NCBI RefSeq assembly: GCF_029227915.1
Contig: NC_079888.1
Span: 10,463,001 to 10,527,000, forward strand
Reading direction: 5' to 3'
DNA length: 64,000 nucleotides
DNA from: Hydractinia symbiolongicarpus
Taxonomy: Eukaryota; Cnidaria; Hydrozoa; Anthoathecata; Hydractiniidae
Shown: positions 1 through 10,646 of the stretch, piece after piece
Numbering within the stretch: the first letter of the stretch is position 1
Layout of the letters: the number at the start of each line of letters is the position of its first letter
Program-made: the position numbers and the translations under genes
Notes under the pieces: model-generated
Database searches by the model: none
What the model saw: the letters and a program-made list of their open reading frames with translations, nothing else
What the model was told of the DNA's origin: nothing

Positions 1-100
1 CTTATAACACCGTCAACTACGTTTACAGGCAGTTAAAGGCAATGATATAGCCTTTTACGCCTAATAAAAGCCTTACACATAAATCACGTGGGTCCACGTG

Positions 101-110
101 CCTGCGCAGG
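101..110. repeat. Example of monomer dyad 3, CCTGCGCAGG
   Basis: This perfect 10-bp palindrome is present in a large share of monomers. Its common variants CCTGCACAGG and CCTGTGCAGG are the two CpG-transition products. Confidence 0.85.
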
Positions 111-629
111 TTTTCAACAGAGTAGTAGCTCCACTCTCATTGGACTACGACGTTCCAAGTCATTTTCCAGGGCGCCATTGTCTTATAACACTGTGAACTT
201 CGTTTACAGGTCTTTAAAGGCTGTTGTATGACCTTTTACGGCCTAATAAAAGCCTTACATGTAAACTACATGGTTTCACGAGCCTGCGCAGGTTTCTAAC
301 GGTCTAGTCCTTCCACTCTCAATAGACTGCATCGTCCCAAGTCGTTTTCCAGTGCGCCATTGTCCTATAACACCGTCAACTACGTTTACAGGCAATTAAA
401 GGCAATGATATAGCCTTTTACGCTTAATAAAAGCCTTACACGTAAATGACGTGGTTTCACGTGCCTGCACAGGTTTCCAACAGAGTATTCGCTCCACTCT
501 CATTGGACTACGGCCTTCCAAGTCGTTTTCCAGGGCGCCACTGTCTTATAACACCGTCAACTACGTTTACAGGCATTTAAAAGCTGCGATGTAGCCTTTT
601 ACCGCCTAACAAAGGCCTTACACGTAAAT

Positions 630-645
630 CACGTGGTTCCACGTG
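630..645. repeat. Example of monomer dyad 2, CACGTGG-TT-CCACGTG
   Basis: This is a 16-bp dyad with 7-bp arms and two E-box-like CACGTG cores. Many monomers keep it as ACGTGG-TT-CCACGT. Others have lost it (CGCCGTTCC, CATGGTTCCTCG). Confidence 0.85.
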
Positions 646-753
646 CCTGCACAAGTTCCAACAGAGTAGTCCCTCCACTCATAATGGTCTACGTAGTCCT
701 AAGTCGTTTTCCAGGGCGCCATTGTCTTATAACACTGTGAACGTCGTTTACAT

Positions 754-765
754 GCCTTTAAAGGC
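754..765. repeat. Example of monomer dyad 5, GCCTTTAAAGGC
   Basis: This perfect 12-bp palindrome lies near the end of the unit in many monomers. Variants CTTTTAAAGGC and AATTAAAGGC weaken it. Confidence 0.8.
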
Positions 766-1165
766 TTTTATATGACCTTTTACGGCCTAATAAAAGCCTT
801 ACATGTAAACTACATGGTTCCTCGCGCCTGCACAGGTTCCCAACTGTCTAGTCCACCCAATCTCAACGGACTGGAATGTCCCAAGTCGTTTTCCAGTGCA
901 CCATTGTCTCATAACACCAACAACTACGTTTAAAGAATTTAATGGCTTGTTATATGACCTTTTACGGCCTAATAAAAGCCTTACATGTAAACGAAATGGT
1001 TCCTCGCGCCTGCACAGGTTCCCATCGGTCTAGTCAATCCAATCTCAACGGATTACGACCTTCCAAATCGTCTTCCAGTTCGGCATTGTCCTATAACATC
1101 GTCAACTACATTCACAAGTTCTTAAAGGCTGCTATAAGACATTTTACGGTCTACTAAAGGTCTTA

Positions 1166-1180
1166 CACGTAAATTACGTG
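1166..1180. repeat. Example of monomer dyad 1, CACGTAA-A-TTACGTG
   Basis: This is a 15-bp palindrome with 7-bp arms around one base. It recurs in many monomers. Another class has CATGTA-AAC-TACATG at the same place, as at 802-816. Confidence 0.85.
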
Positions 1181-2483
1181 GTTTCACGAGCCTGCGCAGG
1201 TTTCTAACGGTCTAGTCCTTCCACTCTTAATAGACTGCTTCGTCCTAAGTCGTTTTCCAGTGCGCCATTGTCTTATAACACCATGAACAACATTTACAGA
1301 CCTTTAAATGCTATTATATGTCCTTTTACAGCCACATAGATGCCTTACACCTAAATTACGTGGTTCACGTGCCTGCGCAGGTTTCCAACTGTCTAGTCCT
1401 TCCAATCTTAATGGACTACGACGTGTGAAATCATTTTGCATTGCGTCAATGCTTTATAACACCGTGAACTCCATTTACAAGTTCTTAAAGGCTGCTATAA
1501 GACATTTTACGGTCTACTAAAGGTCTTACACGTAAATTACGTGGTTTCACGAGCCTGCGCAGGTTTCCAACAGAGTATTCGCTCCACTCTCATTGGACTA
1601 CGGCCTTCCAAGTCGTTTTCCAGGGCGCCACTGTCTTATAACACCAACAAATACGTTTAAAGAACTTTAAAGGCCGTTATATGACCTTTTACGGAATCAT
1701 AAAGGCCTTACACATAAAGTACGTGGTTCCACAGGTCTGTGCAAGTTGCCAACGGTCTAGTTCTTCCAATCTCAAAGGACTACGACGTGTGAAATCATTT
1801 TCCATTGCGTCAATGCTTTGTAACACCGTGAACTCCATTAACAGGCCTTTAAAGGCTGTGATGTGGCCTTTTACGCCTCATAAAGGCCTTACACATAAAT
1901 CACGCCGTTCCACGTGCCTGCGCAGGTTTCCAACAGAGTAGTCCCTCCACTTTGAATGGTCTACGTAGTCCTAAGTCGTTTTCCAGGGCGCCATTGTCTT
2001 ATAACACTGTAAACTTCGTTTACAGGCCTTTAATGGCTTTTATATGTCCTTTTACAGCCGCATAGATGCCTTACACCTAAATTACGTGGTTCCACCTGCA
2101 TGCGCAGGTTTCCAACAGAGTAGTAGCTCCACTCTCATTGGACTACGACGTTCCAAGTCGTTTTCCAGGGCACCATTGTCTTATAACACTGTGAACTTCG
2201 TTTACAGCTCCTTAAAGGCTGTTATATGACCTTTTACAGCCTAATAAAAGCCTTACATGTAAGCTGAATGGTTCCTCGCGCCTGCACAGGTTCCCATCGG
2301 TCTAGTTAATCCAATCTCACCGGACTACGACCTTCCAAATCGTTTTCCAGTGCGTCATTGCCTTATAACATCGTCAACTACATTCACAGGTTCTTAAAGG
2401 CTGCTATAAGACATTTTACGGTCTACTAAAGGTCTTACACGTAAATTACGTGGTTTCACGAGCCTACGCAGGTTTCTAACGGT

Positions 2484-2510
2484 CTAGTCCTTCCAATCTC
2501 AACGGACTAG
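2484..2510. repeat. Example of monomer dyad 4, CTAGTCC-N13-GGACTAG
   Basis: This has 7-bp arms around a 13-base spacer; most monomers keep at least AGTCC and GGACT. It could form a small hairpin. Confidence 0.8.
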
Positions 2511-2736
2511 GATGTCCCAAGTCGTTCTCCAGTGCGCCATTGTCTTATAACACAAACAACTACGTTTAAAGCACTTTAAAGGCTGTTATATGACCTTTTA
2601 CGGAATCATAAAGGCCTTACACCTAAATTACGTGGTTCCACGTGCCTGCGCAGGTTTCCAACTGTCTAGTCCTTCCAATCTCAATGGACTACGACGTGTG
2701 AAATCATTTTCCATTGCGTCAATGCTTTATAACACC

Positions 2737-2861
2737 GTGACCTCCATTTACAGGCCTTTAAAGGCTGTGATGTGGCCTTTTACGCCTAATAAAGGCCTTA
2801 CACGTAAATCACTTGGTTCCACGTGCCTACACAAGTTCCAACAGAGTAGTCCCTCCACTCT
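2737..2861 (+). repeat. Mosaic tract resembling gene conversion, about 125 bp
   Basis: The tract equals 3643-3767, exactly 906 bp (five monomers) downstream, including GTGACCTCCATTTACAGGCC, GATGTGGCC, ATCACTTGGTTCC and GTGCCTACACAAG. The counterpart block at 13818-13945 has other variants there (GTGAACTCC, GTCATATGACC, CACGTCGTTCC). Flanks on both sides match the counterpart, so a short tract has been exchanged without a crossover. The direction of transfer is not certain. Confidence 0.82.
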
Positions 2862-3599
2862 CAATAGACTGCATCGTCCCAAGTCGTTTTCCAGTGCGCC
2901 CTTGTCTTATAACACTGTGAACTAAGTTTACAAGCCTTTGAAGGCTGTTATATGATCTTTTTGCAGCCTAATAAAGGCCTTACACATAAACTACGTGGTT
3001 CCACGTGCCTGCACAGGTTTCAACAGAGTAGTCCCTCCACTCTAAATGGTCCGCGTCGCCCTAAGTCGTTTTCCAGTGCGCCATTGTCTTATAACACTGT
3101 GAACTTCGTTTACAGGCCTTTGAAGGCTGTTATATGACCTTTTACGGCCTAATAAAAGCCTTAGATGTAAACTACATAGTTCCTCGCGCCTGCAGAGGTT
3201 CCCAGCGGTCTAGTCCATCCAATCTCAACGGACAACGACCTTCCAAATCGTTTTCCAGTGCGCCATTGTCCTATAACATCGTCACCTACAGTTACAAGTT
3301 CTTAAAGGCTGTTATATGACATTTTACGGCCTACTAAAGGCCTTACACGTAAATTACGTGGTTCCACGCGCCTGCTAAGGCTTCCAACGGTCTAGTCCAT
3401 CAAATCTTAACGGACTAGGATGTCCCAAGTCGTTCTCCAGTGCGCCATTGTCTTATAACACCAACAACTACGTTTAAAGAACTTTAAAGGCTGTTATATG
3501 ACCTTTTACCGAATCATGAAGGTTACACATAAACTACGTGGTTCCACGTGCCTCCGCAGGTCTCCAACGGTCTAGTCTATCCACTCTCAATGGACTTCG

Positions 3600-6326
3600 A
3601 CGTGTGAAATCATTTTCCATTGCGTCAATGCTTTATAACACCGTGACCTCCATTTACAGGCCTTTAAAGGCTGTGATGTGGCCTTTTACGCCTAATAAAG
3701 GCCTTACACGTAAATCACTTGGTTCCACGTGCCTACACAAGTTCCAACAGAGTAGTCCCTCCACTCTGAATGGTCTACGTCGTCCTAAGAGGTTTTTCAG
3801 GGCGCCATTGTCTTATAACACTGTGAACTTCGTTTACAGGCCTTTAAAGGTTGTTATATGACCTTTTACAGCATCATAGATGCCTCACACCTAAATTACG
3901 TGGTTCCACGTGCCTGCGCAGGTTTCCAACTCTCTAGTCCCTCTAGCAAAGGTTCCCAACGGTCTAGTGAAATCATTTTCCATTGCGTCAATGCTTTATA
4001 ACACCGTGAATTCCATTTACAGGTCTTTAAAGGCTGTGATGTGGCCATTTACAGCCTAATAAGAGCCTTACATGTAAACTACATGCACCACGTCCCTCCA
4101 CAACTACCCAACGCTCTAGTCCTTCTAATCTCCACGGACTATTACTTCCCATATTGATTTCCAGTGCGCCATTGTCTTATAACATTGTCAACTAAATTTA
4201 CAAGTTCTTAAAGGCTGCTTTAAGACATTTTACGGTCTACTAAAGGTCTTACACGTAAATTACGTGGTTTCACGAGCCTGCGCAGGTTTCCAACAGAGTA
4301 TTCGCTCCACTCTCATTGGACTACGGCCTTCCAAGTCGTTTTCCAGGGCGCCACTGTCTTATAACACCAACAACTACGTTTAAAGAACTTTAAAGGCCGT
4401 CATATGACCTTTTACGGAATCATAAAGGCCTTACACATAAAGTACGTGGTTCCACGGGTCTGTGCAAGTTGCCAACGGTCTAGTTCTTCCAATCTCAAAG
4501 GACTACGACGTGTGAAATCATTTTCCATTACGTCAATGCTTTGTAACACCGTGAACTCCATTAACAGGCCTTTAAAGGCTGTGATGTGGCCTTTTACGCC
4601 TCATAAAGAGCCTTACACATAAATCACGCCGTTCCACGTGCCTGCGCAGGTTTCCAACAGAGTATTCGCTCCACTCTCATTGGACTACGGCCTTCCAAGT
4701 CGTTTTCCAGGGCGCCACTGTCTTATAACACCGTCAACTACGTTTACAGGCATTTAAAAGCTGCGATGTAGCCTTTTACCGCCTAACAAAGACCTTACAC
4801 GGGAATCACGAGGTTCCACGTGCCTGCACAAGTTCCAACAGAGTAGTCCCTCCACTCTGAATGGTCTACGTAGTCCTAAGTCGTTTTCCAGGGCGCCATT
4901 GTCTTATAACACTGTGAACTTCGTTTACAGGCCTTTAAAGGCTTTTATATGTCCTTTTACAGCCGCATAGATGCCTTACACCTAAATTACGTGGTTCCAC
5001 CTGCATGCGCAGGTTTCCAACAGAGTAGTAGCTCCACTCTCATTGGACTACGACGTTCCAAGTCGTTTTCCAGGGCACCATTGTCTTATAACACTGTGAA
5101 CTTCGTTTACAGCCCCTTAAAGGCTGTTATATGACCTTTTACAGCCTAATAAAAGCCTTACATGTAAGCTGAATGGTTCCTCGCGCCTGCACAGGTTCCC
5201 ATCGGTCTAGTTAATCCAATCTAACCGGACTACGACCTTCCAAATCGTTTTCCAGTGCGTCATTGCCTTATAACATCGTCAACTACAATCACAAGTTCTT
5301 AAAGGCTGCTATAAGACATTTTACGGTCTACTAAAGGTCTTACACGTAAATTACGTGGTTTCACGAGCCTGCGCAGGTTTCTAACGGTCTAGTCCTTCCA
5401 ATCTCAACGGACGAGGATGTCCCAAGTCGTTCTCCAGTGCGCCATTGTCTTATAACACCAACAACTACGTTTAAAGCACTTTAAAGGCTGTTATATGACC
5501 TTTTACGGAATCATAAAGGCCTTACACATAAATTGCGTGGTTCAACGAGCCTGCGCAGGTTTCCAACTGTGTAGTCCTTCCAATCTCAATGTACTACGAC
5601 GTGTGAAATCATTTTCCATTGCGTCAATGCTTTATAACACCGTGAACTCCATTTACAGGCTTTTAAAGGCTGTCATATGACCTTTAACAGCATAATAAAG
5701 GCCTTACACATAAATCACGTCGTTCCACGTGCCCGCGCAGGTTTCCAACGGTCTAGTTCTTCCACTCTCAATAGACTGCATCGTCCCAAGTCGTTTTCCA
5801 GTGCGCCATTGTCTTATAACACTGTGAACTAAGTTTACAAGCCTTTGAAGGCTGTTATATGATCTTTTTGCAGCCTAATAAAGGCCTTACACATAAACTA
5901 CGTGGTTCCACGTGCCTGCACAGGTTTCAACAGAGTAGTCCCTCCACTCTAAATGGTTCGCGTCGCCCTAAGTCGTTTTCCAGTGCGCCATTGTCTTATA
6001 ACACTGTGAACTTCGTTTACAGGCCTTTGAAGGCTATTATATGACCTTTTACGGTCTACTAAAGGTCTTACACGTAAATTACGTGGTTTCACGAGCCTGC
6101 GCAGGTTTCTAACGGTCTAGTCCTTCCAATCTCAACGGACAAGGAAGTCCCAAGTCGTTCTCCAGTGCGCCATTGTCTTATAACACCAACAACTACGTTT
6201 AAAGCACTTTAAAGGCTGTTATATGACCTTTTACGGAATCATAAAGGCCTTACACATAAATTGCGTGGTTCAACGAGCCTGCGCAGGTTTCCAACTGTGT
6301 AGTCCTTCCAATCTCAATGTACTACG
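3600..6326 (+). repeat. Higher-order repeat, 2727-bp unit (15-mer), copy 1
   Basis: Positions 3600-6371 match 6327-9098 at a constant 2727-bp offset; for example ACATGCACCA is at 4081 and 6808. The left border lies where CGACGTGTGAAATC begins, and the right border lies near the GTGACCTCC/GTGAACTCC difference at 6372/9099. Breakpoints fall inside shared monomer sequence, as expected for unequal crossover. Confidence 0.93.
3941..3967 (+). repeat. Patch of wrong-register satellite inside a monomer
   Basis: Where a normal monomer reads TAGTCCTTCCAATCTCAATG and then GACTACGACGTGTG, this one reads TAGTCCCTCTAGCAAAGG, then TTCCCAACGGTCTAG, then TGAAATC. About 27 bp of the unit have been replaced by a second copy of the GGTTCCCAACGGTCTAG block. 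The same patch is at 6668-6694 through the 2727-bp duplication. The monomer holding it, 3867-4049, is absent from the related block at 14950. Confidence 0.85.
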
Positions 6327-9053
6327 ACGTGTGAAATCATTTTCCATTGCGTCAATGCTTTATAACACCGTGACCTCCATTTACAGGCCTTTAAAGGCTG
6401 TGATGTGGCCTTTTACGCCTAATAAAGGCCTTACACGTAAATCACTTGGTTCCACGTGCCTACACAAGTTCCAACAGAGTAGTCCCTCCACTCTGAATGG
6501 TCTACGTCGTCCTAAGAGGTTTTTCAGGGCGCCATTGTCTTATAACACTGTGAACTTCGTTTACAGGCCTTTAAAGGTTGTTATATGACCTTTTACAGCA
6601 TCATAGATGCCTCACACCTAAATTACGTGGTTCCACGTGCCTGCGCAGGTTTCCAACTCTCTAGTCCCTCTAGCAAAGGTTCCCAACGGTCTAGTGAAAT
6701 CATTTTCCATTGCGTCAATGCTTTATAACACCGTGAATTCCATTTACAGGTCTTTAAAGGCTGTGATGTGGCCATTTACAGCCTAATAAGAGCCTTACAT
6801 GTAAACTACATGCACCACGTCCCTCCACAACTACCCAACGCTCTAGTCCTTCTAATCTCCACGGACTATTACTTCCCATATTGATTTCCAGTGCGCCATT
6901 GTCTTATAACATTGTCAACTAAATTTACAAGTTCTTAAAGGCTGCTTTAAGACATTTTACGGTCTACTAAAGGTCTTACACGTAAATTACGTGGTTTCAC
7001 GAGCCTGCGCAGGTTTCCAACAGAGTATTCGCTCCACTCTCATTGGACTACGGCCTTCCAAGTCGTTTTCCAGGGCGCCACTGTCTTATAACACCAACAA
7101 CTACGTTTAAAGAACTTTAAAGGCCGTCATATGACCTTTTACGGAATCATAAAGGCCTTACACATAAAGTACGTGGTTCCACGGGTCTGTGCAAGTTGCC
7201 AACGGTCTAGTTCTTCCAATCTCAAAGGACTACGACGTGTGAAATCATTTTCCATTACGTCAATGCTTTGTAACACCGTGAACTCCATTAACAGGCCTTT
7301 AAAGGCTGTGATGTGGCCTTTTACGCCTCATAAAGAGCCTTACACATAAATCACGCCGTTCCACGTGCCTGCGCAGGTTTCCAACAGAGTATTCGCTCCA
7401 CTCTCATTGGACTACGGCCTTCCAAGTCGTTTTCCAGGGCGCCACTGTCTTATAACACCGTCAACTACGTTTACAGGCATTTAAAAGCTGCGATGTAGCC
7501 TTTTACCGCCTAACAAAGACCTTACACGGGAATCACGAGGTTCCACGTGCCTGCACAAGTTCCAACAGAGTAGTCCCTCCACTCTGAATGGTCTACGTAG
7601 TCCTAAGTCGTTTTCCAGGGCGCCATTGTCTTATAACACTGTGAACTTCGTTTACAGGCCTTTAAAGGCTTTTATATGTCCTTTTACAGCCGCATAGATG
7701 CCTTACACCTAAATTACGTGGTTCCACCTGCATGCGCAGGTTTCCAACAGAGTAGTAGCTCCACTCTCATTGGACTACGACGTTCCAAGTCGTTTTCCAG
7801 GGCACCATTGTCTTATAACACTGTGAACTTCGTTTACAGCCCCTTAAAGGCTGTTATATGACCTTTTACAGCCTAATAAAAGCCTTACATGTAAGCTGAA
7901 TGGTTCCTCGCGCCTGCACAGGTTCCCATCGGTCTAGTTAATCCAATCTAACCGGACTACGACCTTCCAAATCGTTTTCCAGTGCGTCATTGCCTTATAA
8001 CATCGTCAACTACAATCACAAGTTCTTAAAGGCTGCTATAAGACATTTTACGGTCTACTAAAGGTCTTACACGTAAATTACGTGGTTTCACGAGCCTGCG
8101 CAGGTTTCTAACGGTCTAGTCCTTCCAATCTCAACGGACGAGGATGTCCCAAGTCGTTCTCCAGTGCGCCATTGTCTTATAACACCAACAACTACGTTTA
8201 AAGCACTTTAAAGGCTGTTATATGACCTTTTACGGAATCATAAAGGCCTTACACATAAATTGCGTGGTTCAACGAGCCTGCGCAGGTTTCCAACTGTGTA
8301 GTCCTTCCAATCTCAATGTACTACGACGTGTGAAATCATTTTCCATTGCGTCAATGCTTTATAACACCGTGAACTCCATTTACAGGCTTTTAAAGGCTGT
8401 CATATGACCTTTAACAGCATAATAAAGGCCTTACACATAAATCACGTCGTTCCACGTGCCCGCGCAGGTTTCCAACGGTCTAGTTCTTCCACTCTCAATA
8501 GACTGCATCGTCCCAAGTCGTTTTCCAGTGCGCCATTGTCTTATAACACTGTGAACTAAGTTTACAAGCCTTTGAAGGCTGTTATATGATCTTTTTGCAG
8601 CCTAATAAAGGCCTTACACATAAACTACGTGGTTCCACGTGCCTGCACAGGTTTCAACAGAGTAGTCCCTCCACTCTAAATGGTTCGCGTCGCCCTAAGT
8701 CGTTTTCCAGTGCGCCATTGTCTTATAACACTGTGAACTTCGTTTACAGGCCTTTGAAGGCTATTATATGACCTTTTACGGTCTACTAAAGGTCTTACAC
8801 GTAAATTACGTGGTTTCACGAGCCTGCGCAGGTTTCTAACGGTCTAGTCCTTCCAATCTCAACGGACGAGGAAGTCCCAAGTCGTTCTCCAGTGCGCCAT
8901 TGTCTTATAACACCAACAACTACGTTTAAAGCACTTTAAAGGCTGTTATATGACCTTTTACGGAATCATAAAGGCCTTACACATAAATTGCGTGGTTCAA
9001 CGAGCCTGCGCAGGTTTCCAACTGTGTAGTCCTTCCAATCTCAATGTACTACG
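6327..9053 (+). repeat. Higher-order repeat, 2727-bp unit (15-mer), copy 2
   Basis: This is the direct tandem copy of 3600-6326, with homology continuing to about 9098. By eye I noted only a single-base difference, GGACAAGGAAG near 6140 against GGACGAGGAAG near 8867, so the duplication looks recent. Confidence 0.93.
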
Positions 9054-9269
9054 ACGTGTGAAATCATTTTCCATTGCGTCAATGCTTTATAACACCGTGA
9101 ACTCCATTTACAGGCTTTTAAAGGCTGTCATATGACCTTTTACAGCATAATAAAGGCCTTACACATAAATCACGTCGTTCCACGTGCCCGCGCAGGTTTC
9201 CAACGGTCTAGTTCTTCCACTCTCAATAGACTGCATCGTCCCAAGTCGTTTTCCAGTGCGCCATTGTCT

Positions 9270-10646
9270 TATAACACTGTGAACTACGTTTACAAGCCTT
9301 TAAAGGCTGTTATATGGCCTTTTACGGCCTAATAAAGGCCTTACACATAAATCACGCTGTTCCACGTGCCTGCGCAGGTTTCCAACAGAGTATTCGCTCC
9401 ACTCTCATTGGACTACGGCCTTCCAAGTCGTTTTTGAGGGCGCCACTGTCTTATAACAACGTCAGCTACGCTTACAGGCATTTAAAGGCTGCGATGTAGA
9501 CTTTTACCGCCTAATAAAGGCTTTACACGTAAATCACGTGGTTGCACGTGCCTGCACAAGTTCCAACAGAGTAGTCCCTCCACTCTGAATGGTCTACGTC
9601 GTCCTAAGTCGTTTTCCAGGGCGCCATTGTCTTATAACACTGTGAACTTCGTTTACAGGCCTTTAAAGGTTGTTATATGACGTTTTACGGCCTAATAAAA
9701 GCCTTACAAGTAAACTACATGGTTCCTCGCGCCTGCACAGGTTCCCAACGGTCTAGTCCATCCAATCTCAACGGACTACGACCTCCCGAATCATTTTCCA
9801 TTGCGTCAATGCTTTATAACAACGTGAACTTCATTTACAGGCTTTTAAAGGCTGTCAATTGACCTTTTACAGCCTATTAAAGGCCTTACACATAAATCAC
9901 GCCGTTCCACGAGCCTGCGCAGGTTTTCAACGGTCTAGTCCTTCCACTCTAAATAGACTGCGTCGTCCCGAGTCGTTTTCCAGTGCGCCATTGTCCTAAA
10001 ACACCGTCAACTACGTTTACAGGCAATTAAAGGCAATGATATAGCCTTTTACGCATAATAAAAGCCTTACACATAAGTCACGTGGTTCCACGTGGCTGCG
10101 CAGGCTTCCAACAGAGTAGTAGCTCTACTCTCATTGGACTACGACGTTCCAAGTCGTTTTCCAGGTTGCCATTGTCTTATAACACTGTCAACTTCGTTTA
10201 CAGGCCTTTAAAGGCTTTTATATGACCTTTTACGGCCTAATAATAGCCTTACACGTAAATTACGTGGTTCAACGAGCCTGCGCAGGTTTCCAACGGTCTA
10301 GTCTTTCCATTCTCAAAAAACTGCGTCGTCCCAAGTCGCTTTCCAGTGCGCCATTTTTTTATAACACCGTGAACAACATTTACAGACTTTAAAATGCTAT
10401 TATATGTTCTGTTACAGCCTCATAGATGCCTTACACTTAAATTACGTTTTTCCACGTGCCTGCGCAGGTTTCCAACTGTCTAGTCCTTCCAATCTCATTG
10501 GACTACGACGTGTGCAATCAATTTGCATTGCGTCAATGCTTTATAACTCCGTGAACTCCATTTACAGGCTTTTAAAGGCGGTCATAGGACCTTTTTCGGC
10601 CTAATAAAGGCGTTACACAAAAATCACACCGTTCCACGTGCCTGCA
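9270..10646 (+). repeat. Higher-order block, partner of 11810-13186 (offset 2540 bp, 14 monomers)
   Basis: The monomer order is the same as at 11810-13186, including TTTTTGAGGGCGCCAC, GTCAGCTACGCTTACAGG and the odd TTCTGTTACAGCC start. Differences noted are CATAGGACC against CATATGACC near 10584/13124 and GGCAATGATATAGCC against CGCAATGATATACCC near 10033/12573. Confidence 0.88.

Larger units (their letters stand above)
1..2365 (+). repeat. Left segment, mixed monomer types, about 13 monomers
   Basis: These are ordinary 181-183-bp monomers of several types. The first 400 bp resemble the 21730-22130 segment in monomer order. A run near 1681-2229 resembles the order seen at 4404-5134, but with different monomers between. 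I found no long exact higher-order partner for the whole segment. There is no gene here. Confidence 0.85.
2366..6056 (+). repeat. Long-range higher-order block, partner of 13447-16956
   Basis: Monomer order and sequence match 13447-16956 at offsets of 11081, then 11083, then 10900 bp. The change of 2 bp follows the patch at 2737-2861. The change of 183 bp reflects one extra monomer at 3867-4049. Homology stops near 6056, where this copy continues TTTTACGGTCTACTAAAGG and the partner continues TTTTACGGCCTAATAAAAG. Confidence 0.9.
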
